DNA of 64,000 nt from Salinibacillus xinjiangensis (GCF_009649735.1 NZ_WJNH01000012.1:1-64000), one strand, 5' to 3'; counted from the first letter of the stretch, positions 52,919-62,570 are shown. Notes: generated by a model from the letters alone, not told the origin. Translations and numbers: made by a program.

Positions 52919-54155
52919 AATCGAAAGACGATTACGAGAAGAGAAACAGCGGATCGATGAGCAGGAAACGCCCAAAGAATTGGAGGACCGCTTGCGTTCA
53001 GCTCTTACCCATACAAGTAATACCAAGAGACGGAAGCCTGTTATGTGGAAAATCATTGCTGCATTTTTCCTGGCTGCTATTTTGCTTAGCTACAATTACC
53101 CGGCGCTTGCTTATTACGGAAAGCAAATTCTCGGTTTTGATGAGGTTGTTTCAGGGACGTTGCAGGACTTAAACGAAGCGGGGAAGGGACAGGTAATCGA
53201 GGAAAGTATCACTTTAGAGAAGGGTGTGACTTTCACTGTTAATGGTGTGATAACCGATGAAAATCGTTTAGTATTATACTATACATTCGAATCAGAAAAA
53301 GGAAATGCAGGGGATGTATCCTCTTATTATCAGCCAGCAAAATTGACTGGCTTTTTAACGAATTCCCATGTACAAAGCGGACATGGACAGGTAAATTCAG
53401 ATGGAACCGAACTGAAAGGAACATTCGATTTCGAGCCTCCAAGTGCCTTCGCTAAAAAGCTTACACTACACTTTGGGGGATCAGAAAAAACGTTAGAATT
53501 TCATTACGACCCTTTCAAGGCGTTGGAATCTAGAGTAGTTCAGGACATCAATCAAGAGGTTCAAGTGGATAGTGGAAGGATAAAATTTGAGTCGCTAACA
53601 GCATCACCAACGCAAACCGTGATAAAAGGAACGACTAATGTTAAAAATCTTGATCAGGTTATGCAACCCTTCGGAAGGATCAGCCTTTGGGCAAATGGAA
53701 ACAAAATGGATGAAATGGGAAGAGGAGTAGCATCCTCCATTTCCGGTTCAACATTTGAATTGGAATTTGATGCTCTCCCTCAAAAGTTAAAATCCCTTAA
53801 CATAAAGGTTGATGAATTCATCGGCTATGAAGATTTACAAGCAGAGGTTCCTTTGGTGGAAGGAACTGAAGTGGAAGTAGCAGGGGAAACCGTAAAAGTT
53901 AAGCAGATTACTGTGAAAGAACACCAAACTGAAGTTACGATTTCAACAAAGGAATCCGTGACGTTTGATGATGTTTCCTTAGGTAATGAGCCATTAAGCA
54001 CCACAGTGGGGCAATCCCTGAAGAAAAAGAGCAATTTTATCGAAAAAGAACGAACCCTTGTTTTTGAAACAACTACATCAGCCCCATCCATGTTTGTCGG
54101 GGGGATGTATTATATAAAGACGTACAATGAAAAGGTGGAGATTACATTTGAGTAA
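52911..54155 (+). CDS. DUF4179 anti-sigma-type membrane protein
   Basis: A 414-residue protein: cytoplasmic N-terminus (1-45, rich in E/R/K), one helix ('MWKIIAAFFLAAILLSYNYPALAY', about 44-67), then the extracellular DUF4179 domain ('ILGFDEVVSGTLQDLNEAGKGQVIEESITLEKGVTFTVNGVITDENRLVLYYTFES') and two beta-rich domains. Fits a membrane anti-sigma factor for the sigma factor encoded just upstream. ATG at 52911 is taken, GGAGGTG 6 nt away. Confidence 0.85.
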   Translation: MTEIERRLREEKQRIDEQETPKELEDRLRSALTHTSNTKRRKPVMWKIIAAFFLAAILLSYNYPALAYYGKQILGFDEVVSGTLQDLNEAGKGQVIEESITLEKGVTFTVNGVITDENRLVLYYTFESEKGNAGDVSSYYQPAKLTGFLTNSHVQSGHGQVNSDGTELKGTFDFEPPSAFAKKLTLHFGGSEKTLEFHYDPFKALESRVVQDINQEVQVDSGRIKFESLTASPTQTVIKGTTNVKNLDQVMQPFGRISLWANGNKMDEMGRGVASSISGSTFELEFDALPQKLKSLNIKVDEFIGYEDLQAEVPLVEGTEVEVAGETVKVKQITVKEHQTEVTISTKESVTFDDVSLGNEPLSTTVGQSLKKKSNFIEKERTLVFETTTSAPSMFVGGMYYIKTYNEKVEITFE

Positions 54156-54190
54156 GGGTGCGGGGGATGCCGGCGTGACGAGTTGATGTT

Positions 54191-54342
54191 TAGCATTTGG
54201 TCGCCGGGATTTGGGTAGAAAAGAGTGATTATTAGTTAAAATAGGTGCAACTATAGCACAACGGCAATCAACTTTAGCAAAAATGCGGATCTTCTGCATT
54301 TTAAGGGTGCTTTTAGCAAAGCTGATATCAACTTTAGCATCC
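54191..54342 (-). repeat. intergenic array, minus-strand core GCTAAAGTT every 21 bp
   Basis: Reading the minus strand, cores start at 54338 (gctaaagtt), 54317 (gctaaaagc), 54297 (gcagaagat, weak), 54278 (gctaaagtt), 54257 (gctatagtt), 54236 (actaataat), then 54194 (gctaaacat) two steps on. Steps are 21, 20, 19, 21, 21, 42. It shares its core with the array at 27796, and on the plus strand both arrays are preceded by 'gggggatgc'. It fills most of the 300-nt gap between the DUF4179 and mgtE genes. Confidence 0.6.
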
Positions 54343-54459
54343 AGCGGCGGCGCCCCATTACGATTTGTCCAAAAAAATTCTCCTTCATTCCAAAAAGTAT
54401 TCAAAAGAAACATGGGAACAATAAAAACAACTATCCCAAATAGAATGGAGGGGATGACC

Positions 54460-55818
54460 ATGTCGATGGCGATGACCGATAACGAAATTACACTCGCTAT
54501 TATCCAAACCTTAAAGGAAGGCAAAAAACAAACTTTCCAGGAGTTAATGGATGAGCTCCAGCCTTACGATATGGCTTGTCAATATAAAGAAATTCCACAC
54601 AAGCACCGTAATAAATTTTTGATTTATTTATCGCTTGAGCATTTGACCGAGATGATGCAGGAGCTTGATAAAGAGGAGCAGCTGGATGTCCTCGGAAAAT
54701 TGGGGATCGAAAAATCAACACAGGTCCTAGATTTAATGGAAAATGATAATTTGGCCTCCTTACTGGCAGATTTAGACCAAGAGCAAATTGATGACCTGAC
54801 TTCAGAAATGAATAGGGAAGAGTCAAAGGTCGTTCAAAATCTTATAAAATATCCTAAAGAAACCGCTGGACGTATAATGAATAACCGCTATGTGTGGATC
54901 CCAAAGCACTATACGGTCAGAGAAGCGGTAGATAAAATTAAGCATTTTGCTGAGTTAGCAGAGTACTTGAATTATTTATATGTAATTGATGAGGAAAAGA
55001 AGCTGGCGGGAGTTGTGTCCTATAAGGATTTAATCTTAGCCGAGTTACACGACAAAATTGAGGACATTATGTATAGTCGGGTGGTCAAATCCGATGTACA
55101 TACGGACCAGGAGGAAGTGGCTAAGCTCATCAGTCGCTATGACTTTGTTTCGCTTCCCATTGTGACTGCAGACGATACACTAGTCGGAGTTATCACGGTG
55201 GATGACGTCATCGATGTTGTGATTCAAGAGGCGAATGAGGATATTGAAAAGCTATCCGCATCAGGTAAAGCGATTGACTTTAATACCAAGCCTTGGGTGG
55301 CTGCCTATCGTCGACTTCCTTGGTTAATTTTATTGTTATTTATTGGACTCATATCTGGAGGTATCATTAGTGGTTTTGAAGACACCCTGGAAACGGTTGT
55401 GGCATTAGCTTATTTTATGCCGATGATTGCTGGGATGACAGGGAATACGGGAACACAGTCATTGGCTGTAGTGGTGCGAGGCTTAGTGTCCGATGATTTA
55501 GACATGAAACGAGTAATCAAACTGGTACTTCGAGAGCTCTGGGTCGGCCTCATCATCGGGGTGACGTGTGGTTTATTAATTTCGAACATCGCTTACTTTT
55601 GGCAAGGCAGTTTTACATTAGGGATTGTTGTCGGCAGCTCACTATTTCTAACTTTAATCATCGGAACACTAGCAGGAACCATTATTCCATTGATTTTATA
55701 TAAACTAAACATTGACCCTGCAGTCGCATCAGGACCTTTGATCACAACGATTAATGATATTTTTTCCCTATTGATTTATTTTGGGCTGGCTAGTATGTTT
55801 ATTTCGAAGTTGATGTGA
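54460..55818 (+). CDS. mgtE: magnesium transporter MgtE
   Basis: A 452-residue Mg2+ channel: cytosolic N domain (about 1-130, 'LSLEHLTEMMQELDKEEQLDVLGKLG...DLDQEQIDDLTSEM'), two CBS domains (about 135-255, 'YVWIPKHYTVREAVDKIK' and 'VITVDDVIDVVIQEANEDI'), the plug helix, then five helices with the 'MPMIAGMTGNTGTQSLAVVVRGL' and 'DPAVASGPLITTINDIFSLLIYF' pore motifs. ATG at 54460 gives a good distance to GGAGGGG. I did not find an M-box leader. Confidence 0.95.
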   Translation: MSMAMTDNEITLAIIQTLKEGKKQTFQELMDELQPYDMACQYKEIPHKHRNKFLIYLSLEHLTEMMQELDKEEQLDVLGKLGIEKSTQVLDLMENDNLASLLADLDQEQIDDLTSEMNREESKVVQNLIKYPKETAGRIMNNRYVWIPKHYTVREAVDKIKHFAELAEYLNYLYVIDEEKKLAGVVSYKDLILAELHDKIEDIMYSRVVKSDVHTDQEEVAKLISRYDFVSLPIVTADDTLVGVITVDDVIDVVIQEANEDIEKLSASGKAIDFNTKPWVAAYRRLPWLILLLFIGLISGGIISGFEDTLETVVALAYFMPMIAGMTGNTGTQSLAVVVRGLVSDDLDMKRVIKLVLRELWVGLIIGVTCGLLISNIAYFWQGSFTLGIVVGSSLFLTLIIGTLAGTIIPLILYKLNIDPAVASGPLITTINDIFSLLIYFGLASMFISKLM

Positions 55819-55938
55819 AGATATTATCGTACAATCTCGAGGTGAGGTTGTGCGATTCTTTGTATTGAATCTTTTCATTTGAGTATATAAGCAAATTATT
55901 ATATATTAATATGCGGACATAAAAAGGAGGTGTTTGAT

Positions 55939-56283
55939 TTGGAAAAAACCGCTATTGAAATGGAAAAAGCTGCTTCGATTTTAAAACTGCTTGGGGATTC
56001 GACTCGCTTAACCATGATGAAATTACTTGAACACCACGATTGCTGTGTGTGTGAGTTTGTGGAAATTTTTAATCGAAGTCAGCCCTCCATTAGTCAGCAC
56101 CTTCGCAAGCTACGTGATGCGGGAATGGTGAAGGAAGAAAGAAGGGGACAAAGGATTTTTTATTCGTTAAATCAAAGCTATGAGTACTTTTCATTTATCC
56201 AACAAATCCTACAATCATTACCGGATCAGGATGAAAAAATCAAAGAACTAGAACAAAAAGGTACACGCATTACCTGTTGTTAA
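55939..56283 (+). CDS. arsR: ArsR-family metal(loid)-responsive repressor
   Basis: A 114-residue repressor: 'ASILKLLGDSTRLTMMKLLEHHDCCVCEFVEIFNRSQPSISQHLRKLRDAGMVKEERRGQRIFYSL'. The ELCVC-like box is 'HDCCVCEF' in helix alpha3, and an extra Cys pair ends the protein ('RITCC'). These would bind As(III)/Sb(III) and release the ars operator. TTG at 55939 lies 8 nt after AAGGAGG. First gene of arsRBC; an AT-rich imperfect inverted repeat in 55876-55915 may be the operator. Confidence 0.9.
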   Translation: MEKTAIEMEKAASILKLLGDSTRLTMMKLLEHHDCCVCEFVEIFNRSQPSISQHLRKLRDAGMVKEERRGQRIFYSLNQSYEYFSFIQQILQSLPDQDEKIKELEQKGTRITCC

Positions 56284-56298
56284 CTGGAGGGAAAGAGA

Positions 56299-57597
56299 TT
56301 GTCAGCATCGGTTATACTCGCATTAGTCATCTTTTTGGCTACATTAATTTTAGTTATTTGGCAGCCAAAGGGGTTATCGATAGGTTGGTCCGCATGTGGC
56401 GGGGCTATCATTGCTTTAATTGTTGGTGTTGTTGGATTTCAAGACGTTATTGAAGTAACCCAAATTGTTTGGAACGCAACGCTTGCATTTGTCGCTATTA
56501 TTTTAATTTCTTTAATTCTTGATGAAATTGGCTTTTTTGAATGGGCAGCTCTACATATGGCGAGAGCTGCAAAGGGAAATGGACTCAAAATGTTTGTTTA
56601 TGTCAGTTTATTAGGTGCCATCGTGGCAGCCTTTTTCGCCAATGACGGGGCTGCTTTAATACTGACACCAATCGTTCTTGCAATGGTACGAAACCTGAAC
56701 TTTCAGGAGAAAATGGTCTTTCCATTTATTATGGCAAGTGGATTTATTGCCGACACCACCTCCCTACCGTTGGTGGTCAGTAACTTAGTTAACATTGTGT
56801 CAGCCGACTTCTTTAACATTGGCTTTGTGGAATATGCATCACGCATGATTATTCCGAACTTTTTCTCATTAGGGGCTACGATTCTTGTTCTCTTAATTTA
56901 TTTCCGAAAAAGTATTCCACGGAATTATGATTTATCGCAATTGAAGGAACCTAAGGATGCGATTCGAGATCACAAAATGTTTCGTCTGTCCTGGTATGTC
57001 CTGGCTGTCTTGCTTATTGGGTATTTTGTGAGTGAATTTATTCAGCTACCTGTGTCCATTGTCGCTGGTGCTATCGCGATTTTCTTTTTAATCATGGCTC
57101 GTAATAGTCAAGCTGTGGATACAAAGTCAGTGGTCAAGGGCGCACCATGGGAAATTGTCTTTTTCTCGATTGGGATGTATGTCGTTGTATACGGACTCCG
57201 TAATGCAGGACTTACAGATGTCTTGGCTCAGTTGATTCAATATAGTGCCGAGCAAGGCTTATTCATCGCAACTGTTGCCATGGGCTTTATTGCTGCTATT
57301 TTGTCATCCATTATGAACAACATGCCAACCGTGATGATCGATGCATTAGCCATTGCGGAAACAAGCACGTCTGGAGTGATGCGGGAAGCCTTAGTTTATG
57401 CCAACGTAATCGGTTCCGATTTAGGACCAAAAATCACGCCAATCGGTTCCTTAGCAACACTGTTATGGCTCCATGTTCTATCACAGAAAGGAGTCAAAAT
57501 TTCATGGGGGACTTACTTTAAAACAGGGATCATTTTAACCATTCCAATATTATTTATTACTTTAGTGGGACTTTATCTAACGTTGATCCTAACTTAA
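56299..57597 (+). CDS. arsB: arsenite efflux pump
   Basis: A 432-residue membrane protein with about 12 helices of the ArsB/NhaD group: '[28 protein letters not shown]', '[67 protein letters not shown]', and '[15 protein letters not shown]' with '[23 protein letters not shown]'. It expels arsenite made by ArsC. TTG start 8 nt after GGAGGGAAA. Confidence 0.93.
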   Translation: MSASVILALVIFLATLILVIWQPKGLSIGWSACGGAIIALIVGVVGFQDVIEVTQIVWNATLAFVAIILISLILDEIGFFEWAALHMARAAKGNGLKMFVYVSLLGAIVAAFFANDGAALILTPIVLAMVRNLNFQEKMVFPFIMASGFIADTTSLPLVVSNLVNIVSADFFNIGFVEYASRMIIPNFFSLGATILVLLIYFRKSIPRNYDLSQLKEPKDAIRDHKMFRLSWYVLAVLLIGYFVSEFIQLPVSIVAGAIAIFFLIMARNSQAVDTKSVVKGAPWEIVFFSIGMYVVVYGLRNAGLTDVLAQLIQYSAEQGLFIATVAMGFIAAILSSIMNNMPTVMIDALAIAETSTSGVMREALVYANVIGSDLGPKITPIGSLATLLWLHVLSQKGVKISWGTYFKTGIILTIPILFITLVGLYLTLILT

Positions 57598-57620
57598 AAA
57601 TCTTAAGGAGCTGAACTATA

Positions 57621-58040
57621 ATGACGAAAAAAACGATTTACTTCTTATGTACAGGCAATTCCTGCAGAAGCCAAATGGCAGAGGGCTGGGCAAAAAAGCA
57701 TCTTGGTGATGAGTGGGAGGTACGAAGCGCAGGGATTGAGGCACATGGGCTCAATCCAAATGCGGTAAAAGCGATGAAAGAGGTAGACATTGATATTTCC
57801 GATCAAGCCTCCGACATCATTGACTTAGAAACACTTAATAATGCTGATTTTGTGGTTACCCTTTGTGGAGATGCAGCCGACAAGTGCCCAACCACTCCAC
57901 CCCATGTGAAGCAAGACCATTGGGGCTTTGATGACCCTGCCAAAGCAGAAGGAACAGACGAAGAAAAATGGAAGATTTTTCAGCGCGTTCGCGACGAAAT
58001 CGGAGAAAGAATCGAACGCTTTGCACAAACTGGAAAGTAA
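57621..58040 (+). CDS. arsC: thioredoxin-coupled arsenate reductase
   Basis: A 139-residue ArsC of the low-molecular-weight phosphatase-like type: P-loop C10-TGNSC15-RS binding arsenate, and the redox pair C82/C89 in '[11 protein letters not shown]'. Arsenate is reduced to arsenite through a C10-C82-C89 relay that ends in a disulfide reduced by thioredoxin. It closes the arsRBC operon. Two unusual thioredoxin-like proteins occur in this window, though no direct link is shown. Confidence 0.95.
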   Translation: MTKKTIYFLCTGNSCRSQMAEGWAKKHLGDEWEVRSAGIEAHGLNPNAVKAMKEVDIDISDQASDIIDLETLNNADFVVTLCGDAADKCPTTPPHVKQDHWGFDDPAKAEGTDEEKWKIFQRVRDEIGERIERFAQTGK

Positions 58041-58070
58041 TAGTTGATAATCATTTTACAGAAGACATAA

Positions 58071-58115
58071 AACCAAATGTGACATCCCATTGTATTGGGG
58101 TGTCACATTTGGTTT
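58071..58115 (+). terminator. terminator of the ars operon
   Basis: About 18-bp stem aaccaaatgtgacatccc/ggggtgtcacatttggtt (one mismatch or G-T) with a short T tail. Confidence 0.9.
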
Positions 58116-58182
58116 AATGGAGGGAGATGGCATCGGTCTACATATGTAGTTGAATTTGAATTTATATAAAGTAGGTGATTTG

Positions 58183-58320
58183 ATGATTTGGATTCTAGTA
58201 TTTATCATACTTATAGTGTACTTATTTGATTTTACAAAACTACGACAGCAAAATAATAAAATAATTGAGCAAAATGACGAAATGATACGATTATTAGATG
58301 AGATTAAAAATCAAAAGTAA
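58183..58320 (+). CDS. 45-residue single-span protein
   Basis: ATG at 58183 follows GTAGGTGATTTG. The product reads MIWILVFIILIVYLFDFTKL, then RQQNNKIIEQNDEMIRLLDE, then IKNQK: one N-terminal membrane helix and a short coiled-coil-like cytoplasmic tail. Small proteins of this design are common in Bacillus with no known function. It sits alone between two terminators. Confidence 0.65.
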   Translation: MIWILVFIILIVYLFDFTKLRQQNNKIIEQNDEMIRLLDEIKNQK

Positions 58321-58324
58321 ATGT

Positions 58325-58357
58325 AAAAACCGACTCGATTCTCCTTATGCGAGTCGG
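58325..58357 (-). terminator. terminator of the MFS transporter gene
   Basis: Stem ccgactcg/cgagtcgg with a 12-nt loop and T5 on the minus strand. Confidence 0.85.
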
Positions 58358-58369
58358 CTCTCAACCCCA

Positions 58370-59536
58370 TTATATTTGCTGAGTGACGGTTTGCGGTGTT
58401 CGTAATTTTACATAGCCCACTATGGTTAGAGCTAACATGCCAATCAAAAAGGCAATAAAATAGGGTGAAATGGTCTCACGAATGGCTCCAGTAATAAAGG
58501 AGCTTAGAATAATCCCTAAGGAATAAACTGCAGACATAAACGCAAAAGCTCTACCTTGCATATCACGTGCAGCATACTCTGTTATAGCCGTAGCCATTGC
58601 CGGCATGATCAGACCGAAAAACAACCCAATAAAAAATAACAGAATGGGCAATGAGTAAAAGGAATTAAAGAGAGCAAATAAACACATAGACATACCAAAT
58701 AAGCCTGTCATAAGTCTCTTGAATGAATCAAAACGGTTTATGAAAAAGAGGGATAGGGTTAAAAAGGTTCCAATACTGAAATAGCTGAATAGTTGCCCAG
58801 TATTAAAGGTAGAAAGACCCTGTTCCACTGCTAAATAAGGTATTTCATAAATGATTACTCCATGGATATACATCACAGCGAATCCGATTCCATACACCAT
58901 CAGTAGCTGCGGAGATTTAAGAACCTCTGTTAGGCCCCCAGAGTCAGACCCTTGCTGTGGATGATGAACAACTACCATTTGTCTTTCTCGCAAAAACATA
59001 ATCGCATATACGCCACCAACAAGTAGAGCGACTCCAATGAAATAGTAAGTGTTGACAAAGCCTATCACTTCCACTAATTTTCCGCCAACGAGTGGGCCTA
59101 TGATACTAGCAATCGTCGACAAAATTCCATTAATAGCAATGTTTTTACCTTGTTGTCGACTGTTTTTCGCATATCCGGATAGCAAAGTAAATGCAGCTGG
59201 TATAAAAAAACCTAGAGCCAATCCATTTAGCCCATGTAACAATAGTAGGTCCATAGAATCGCCTGCGAAGCCGTGAGCAATGAAAAATCCACTTGCTGCA
59301 AATATCGGAAGAATCACAAATATTTTTTTACCAAAACGATCTACCAAGGGTCCGGCAATCAGATTTCCCGTCAAATTTGCAAAAGAAGTAAAACTAAGAA
59401 TCACCCCAATAAACAGGCTTGATGCGCCAAAACCGGCAGCAAAAGGCGTGAAGATGGGAACTTGCATTCTCATGATTAAGCTAATGAAAAACATTACGAT
59501 AAAAATGTGTAACTTGTCTACAGTTGTCTCTCGCAT
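58370..59536 (-). CDS. MFS transporter
   Basis: A 388-residue major facilitator with 12 helices: 'FGASSLFIGVILSFTSFANLTGNLIAGPLVDRFGKKIFVILPIF' including the motif-A loop 'GPLVDRFGKK', 'GLNGLALGFFIPAAFTLLSGYAKNSRQQGKNIAINGILSTIASIIGPLVGGKLVE'. Substrate unknown. The ATG at 59536 is chosen because GGAGAGGTGAAGAAA precedes it; a longer frame upstream has no site and lacks hydrophobic sequence. Confidence 0.87.
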   Translation of the reverse strand: MRETTVDKLHIFIVMFFISLIMRMQVPIFTPFAAGFGASSLFIGVILSFTSFANLTGNLIAGPLVDRFGKKIFVILPIFAASGFFIAHGFAGDSMDLLLLHGLNGLALGFFIPAAFTLLSGYAKNSRQQGKNIAINGILSTIASIIGPLVGGKLVEVIGFVNTYYFIGVALLVGGVYAIMFLRERQMVVVHHPQQGSDSGGLTEVLKSPQLLMVYGIGFAVMYIHGVIIYEIPYLAVEQGLSTFNTGQLFSYFSIGTFLTLSLFFINRFDSFKRLMTGLFGMSMCLFALFNSFYSLPILLFFIGLFFGLIMPAMATAITEYAARDMQGRAFAFMSAVYSLGIILSSFITGAIRETISPYFIAFLIGMLALTIVGYVKLRTPQTVTQQI

Positions 59537-59665
59537 TTTCTTCACCTCTCCAAAACAATATATGCGAAAGGTCCAAAAATAGACGAGCAATTGTGTGAAG
59601 AAAGGATGCCGATAAAGTTTTCGTGTTAAAATATTTGTATCTTTGAATATGGGAGAAGGGGGACG

Positions 59666-60214
59666 ATGAAAATGATGAAGTTTTATGCTTTTGACCAACA
59701 TGATCCTGACTTAGAACAAATTGGGGAATTGTATTGTAGAACGTTTATTGGGGAAAATTATTCGTTAAAGGATATGGAAAATGCGCTCAAAAATGTTAAA
59801 AAACACGCCAGTTATAAAGGATTTAAGTGTCTTAAAGCCAAATCACAAACCGGAAATTTAGTCGGCTTTACATACGGCTATACAAGTTTACCAGGTCAAT
59901 TTTATAGGGGGAAAATAGCATCTCAATTGCCAGGTAGGATGACAACAGAATGGCTTAGCGATTGTTTTGAGTTTGTCGAACTAGCGGTTAATTCCTCCTA
60001 TCGACGCCTTGGGATAGCAAGTCAACTCCACGATAAGCTGTTAGAAGACATCAACCATAACACCTCTGTTTTAACCACTTCCGAGAATAATTATCCTGCT
60101 ATTCATTTCTATCAAAAGAAAGGCTGGCAAATCATTAAAAATCATGCTGCTGTCCTAAGTAAGGATGATCCACAAGTCATTATGGGTAAGCATTTGGTTA
60201 AATCGAAAGCGTAA
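59666..60214 (+). CDS. GNAT-family N-acetyltransferase
   Basis: A 182-residue protein with the GNAT core: 'LVGFTYGYTSLPGQFYRG' (beta 3-4), 'FEFVELAVNSSYRRLGIASQLHDKLLEDI' with the acetyl-CoA loop RRLGIAS, and 'VLTTSENNYPAIHFYQKKGWQII'. Acceptor unknown. Starts at ATG 59666 or 59672; AAGGGGG is 3 or 9 nt away. Confidence 0.88.
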   Translation: MKMMKFYAFDQHDPDLEQIGELYCRTFIGENYSLKDMENALKNVKKHASYKGFKCLKAKSQTGNLVGFTYGYTSLPGQFYRGKIASQLPGRMTTEWLSDCFEFVELAVNSSYRRLGIASQLHDKLLEDINHNTSVLTTSENNYPAIHFYQKKGWQIIKNHAAVLSKDDPQVIMGKHLVKSKA

Positions 60215-60269
60215 TGGTGAATATAAGATATATACAATATAAAACGATTTACATAAGGTGGTCTTAAAC

Positions 60270-60932
60270 ATGAAGGTCAGAATCGAACTAACCTATCAAA
60301 CACCTAAAGGAACCAAAACAACTCTTCGCTCGGATGAAATGGCTGCTGGTGAAGCGATGTTAATTGCAGAGGACTTAGAGCGGAGTGGTCGCTCTAAATC
60401 GATAACGTTTTATGATTCACAGGAGCATACTTGGTCTTTGAAGGAAATACAGAAATTCATGACAGAAATTCATACCGAACCCCACAATGTAACCGTATAT
60501 TTTGATGGCGGCTTCGACATACAAACGAAGAGATCAGGGCTAGGTTGTGTTATTTATTATGAGCAGGATGGGAAATCCTACCGATTGCGCAAAAATGCTT
60601 TGGTAAATGAGTTAGATACCAATAATGAGGCGGAATATGCAGCTCTTCACCTTGCTATACAGGAGCTAGAAATATTAGGGGTCCATCATTTGCCTGTAAC
60701 GTTTATCGGTGATTCACAGGTAGTCATCAATCAACTCCGGGATGAATGGCCATGCTTTGAAGACGTGCTGTCAAACTGGATGGATCGAATCGAAGCCAAG
60801 CTTGAAGAAGCGGGAATCCAACCTGAATATGAGGTTGTTTCACGTAAAAAGAATAAAGAGGCCGACCAGTTAGCCTCCCAAGCTCTACAAGAGGTTGAAA
60901 TTATGAGTACGAGTGAGGTTCAGGGGAAATGA
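60270..60932 (+). CDS. RNase HI-like (reverse-transcriptase-type RNase H) protein
   Basis: A 220-residue protein with a small N-terminal domain (1-75) and a C-terminal RNase HI domain. The acidic set is in place: D in 'VTVYFDGGF', E in 'NNEAEYAALHLAI', D in 'FIGDSQVVINQL', and D in 'KKNKEADQLASQAL'. It resembles B. subtilis YpeP/YpdQ-type proteins and could cleave RNA in RNA/DNA hybrids. Start ATG 60270 with AAGGTGG upstream. Confidence 0.87.
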   Translation: MKVRIELTYQTPKGTKTTLRSDEMAAGEAMLIAEDLERSGRSKSITFYDSQEHTWSLKEIQKFMTEIHTEPHNVTVYFDGGFDIQTKRSGLGCVIYYEQDGKSYRLRKNALVNELDTNNEAEYAALHLAIQELEILGVHHLPVTFIGDSQVVINQLRDEWPCFEDVLSNWMDRIEAKLEEAGIQPEYEVVSRKKNKEADQLASQALQEVEIMSTSEVQGK

Positions 60933-61105
60933 ATCGGGCGGTTTTTTTATTCGCCTGGTTCGTTATTTATTCTAAAAAGCAGTCTTTGTGGAGAGTAAAA
61001 TAACTGGGAAAATTTAATTATTTACTTTCATAGACTACTAAAGTAAAATCTATTTAGATGAGAAACTAGTGTAAATAATCTGAAATAGCTATCTTGTTCC
61101 TCATC

Positions 61106-61185
61106 TGAAAAAGGCAAATCTACTGAAAGGTAGAGACGCAAAGTCACAGACCTACGGTGAACACTATGGTGGCTGGACTGCTGAA
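61106..61185 (+). promoter_or_regulatory. c-di-GMP-I (GEMM) riboswitch
   Basis: Signature blocks: 'aaaggcaaatctactgaaag', 'gtagagacgcaaagtcac', 'agacctacggtgaa' and 'tatggtggctggact'. These give the P2 GAAA tetraloop, the GACGCAAAG core and the P3 tetraloop receptor-like arm of GEMM-I. It ends about 80 nt before the coding start. The hairpin tcaaata/tatttga (61228-61248) near the ribosome site may be the output switch, but no clear terminator is seen. Confidence 0.85.
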
Positions 61186-61266
61186 GGATGGAGAATGACT
61201 CATATAATAGAGTTCTTTCAAAATTCTTCTATTTCAAATACTATATTTGATTTGGGAGGTTTTTTT

Positions 61267-62562
61267 ATGTTTAAAATTAAGGTTCGTCATTTATTCTCAA
61301 TAGGTGTATTGGCGATGTTTGTAGCATTTTATATGGGTTCAGTTTCCGTTTTTGCGGAAGAAAATGAGGAAGTAGAGAATGAAACTACTGAACAAACTGA
61401 GTCAATTGATGAGGCAAACCAGGAGGATGGGCAAAACGAGGAAGTTTCAGAATCTACGGACCAAGATATAGAGTCAACAGAAGATGAAGAAACAGTAGAG
61501 GATGAACTTGAGGTTGAAGAGCCTTCTTTACTTCCTGGTGAATTTTTATACTTCTTCAAAACCCTTCGTGAAAATGTTCAACTGGCCATGACATTTGATG
61601 AGGTTAAAGAAGCAGAATTACTGGCTTCCTTTGCCGAAGAACGGATTAAAGAGGCTGAGGCACTGTTTGCAGCTGGTGAGGAAGATTTAGCTGAAGAAAT
61701 TCTGGAAAAGGCGATCGAGCAGCAAGAATTGGCTCTATCAACTTATGAAAAGACAGAACGAGCAGAAGATGATATAACGAGTGAAGATGCAGTGGACGAG
61801 GTAGCAGGTGAGGAAGAGACTCCCGCAGAAGACGAAGTGGAAGAATCAGAACCGGTAGATCCTATACGTGCAGCTCTCGAAGAAAAATTTTCAGCAAATA
61901 TTCTGGCTCTAACAGCGGCATTAGATAAGGTTGGAAATCCTCAGGCTAAAGCTGCTTTACAAAAGAACATCGCAAGAGCACAAGAAAAGCTCGAAAAGAA
62001 AATAAACAAAAAAATCGCTAAGCTTGAGGAAAAAGGGTTAGAAGCAGATGAAAAACGTACAGAATTAGAAGAGAAGTTAGCATCTGGTGAAATAGACGAA
62101 GAAGAGTTTCAAGAGGAATTAACTGAGATTAATGAAGAGTTAGAGGAAGAAAAAGCTGAGTTCCTTGAGGACGTTCAAGAGGAAACTGATGAGAGTGTAG
62201 AAGAAGTTGTTGAAAAAGCTGAAGACAATCAAAAGGAAGTAGCCTTAAAAAAGGCTGAAGAAAAACAACGTGAAGCAATAAAGAAACAAGAAGAAGCAAA
62301 GAAAAAGGCTGAAGAGAAAAAGCGTGAACAATTGCAAAAGCAAGAAGAGAAAGAGCGTGAAGAAGGCAAAAAACTAGAAGAAAAGAAACGTGAAGAAGCG
62401 CAAAAAATCAAGGAAAAACAACAAGAAGAAGCAGAGAAGAAACGTGAAGAAGCTAAAGAACGAGCCAAGCAAAAAAAGGATGAAAACAAAGGCAAAAAAG
62501 ATCGTGATGATGAAGATGATGAAGATGACGAAGATGATGACGCTCAAAATGAAGACGAATAA
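61267..62562 (+). CDS. secreted, highly charged coiled-coil protein (DUF5667-like) under c-di-GMP control
   Basis: A 431-residue exported protein. Signal peptide 'FSIGVLAMFVAFYMGSVSVFA' (to about residue 31), acidic E/T/D/S-rich stretch (32-85), a DUF5667-like helical block ('LLPGEFLYFFKTLRENVQLAMTFDEVKEAELLASFAEERIKEAEALFAAGEEDLAEEILEKAIEQQELAL', about 87-160), a second helical block (about 205-245), then a very long E/K-rich helix (about 250-415) and a D/E/K tail. There is no LPXTG or membrane anchor at the end. A c-di-GMP riboswitch in the leader suggests a role in surface attachment or biofilm (inference). ATG 61267 follows GGGAGG. Confidence 0.82.
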   Translation: MFKIKVRHLFSIGVLAMFVAFYMGSVSVFAEENEEVENETTEQTESIDEANQEDGQNEEVSESTDQDIESTEDEETVEDELEVEEPSLLPGEFLYFFKTLRENVQLAMTFDEVKEAELLASFAEERIKEAEALFAAGEEDLAEEILEKAIEQQELALSTYEKTERAEDDITSEDAVDEVAGEEETPAEDEVEESEPVDPIRAALEEKFSANILALTAALDKVGNPQAKAALQKNIARAQEKLEKKINKKIAKLEEKGLEADEKRTELEEKLASGEIDEEEFQEELTEINEELEEEKAEFLEDVQEETDESVEEVVEKAEDNQKEVALKKAEEKQREAIKKQEEAKKKAEEKKREQLQKQEEKEREEGKKLEEKKREEAQKIKEKQQEEAEKKREEAKERAKQKKDENKGKKDRDDEDDEDDEDDDAQNEDE

Positions 62563-62570
62563 AGATTACG

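Noticed and set aside
54283-54459. A 59-codon N-terminal extension of MgtE
   Set aside because: It covers part of the repeat array, has no ribosome site, and MgtE proteins begin near residue 1 of the shorter form.
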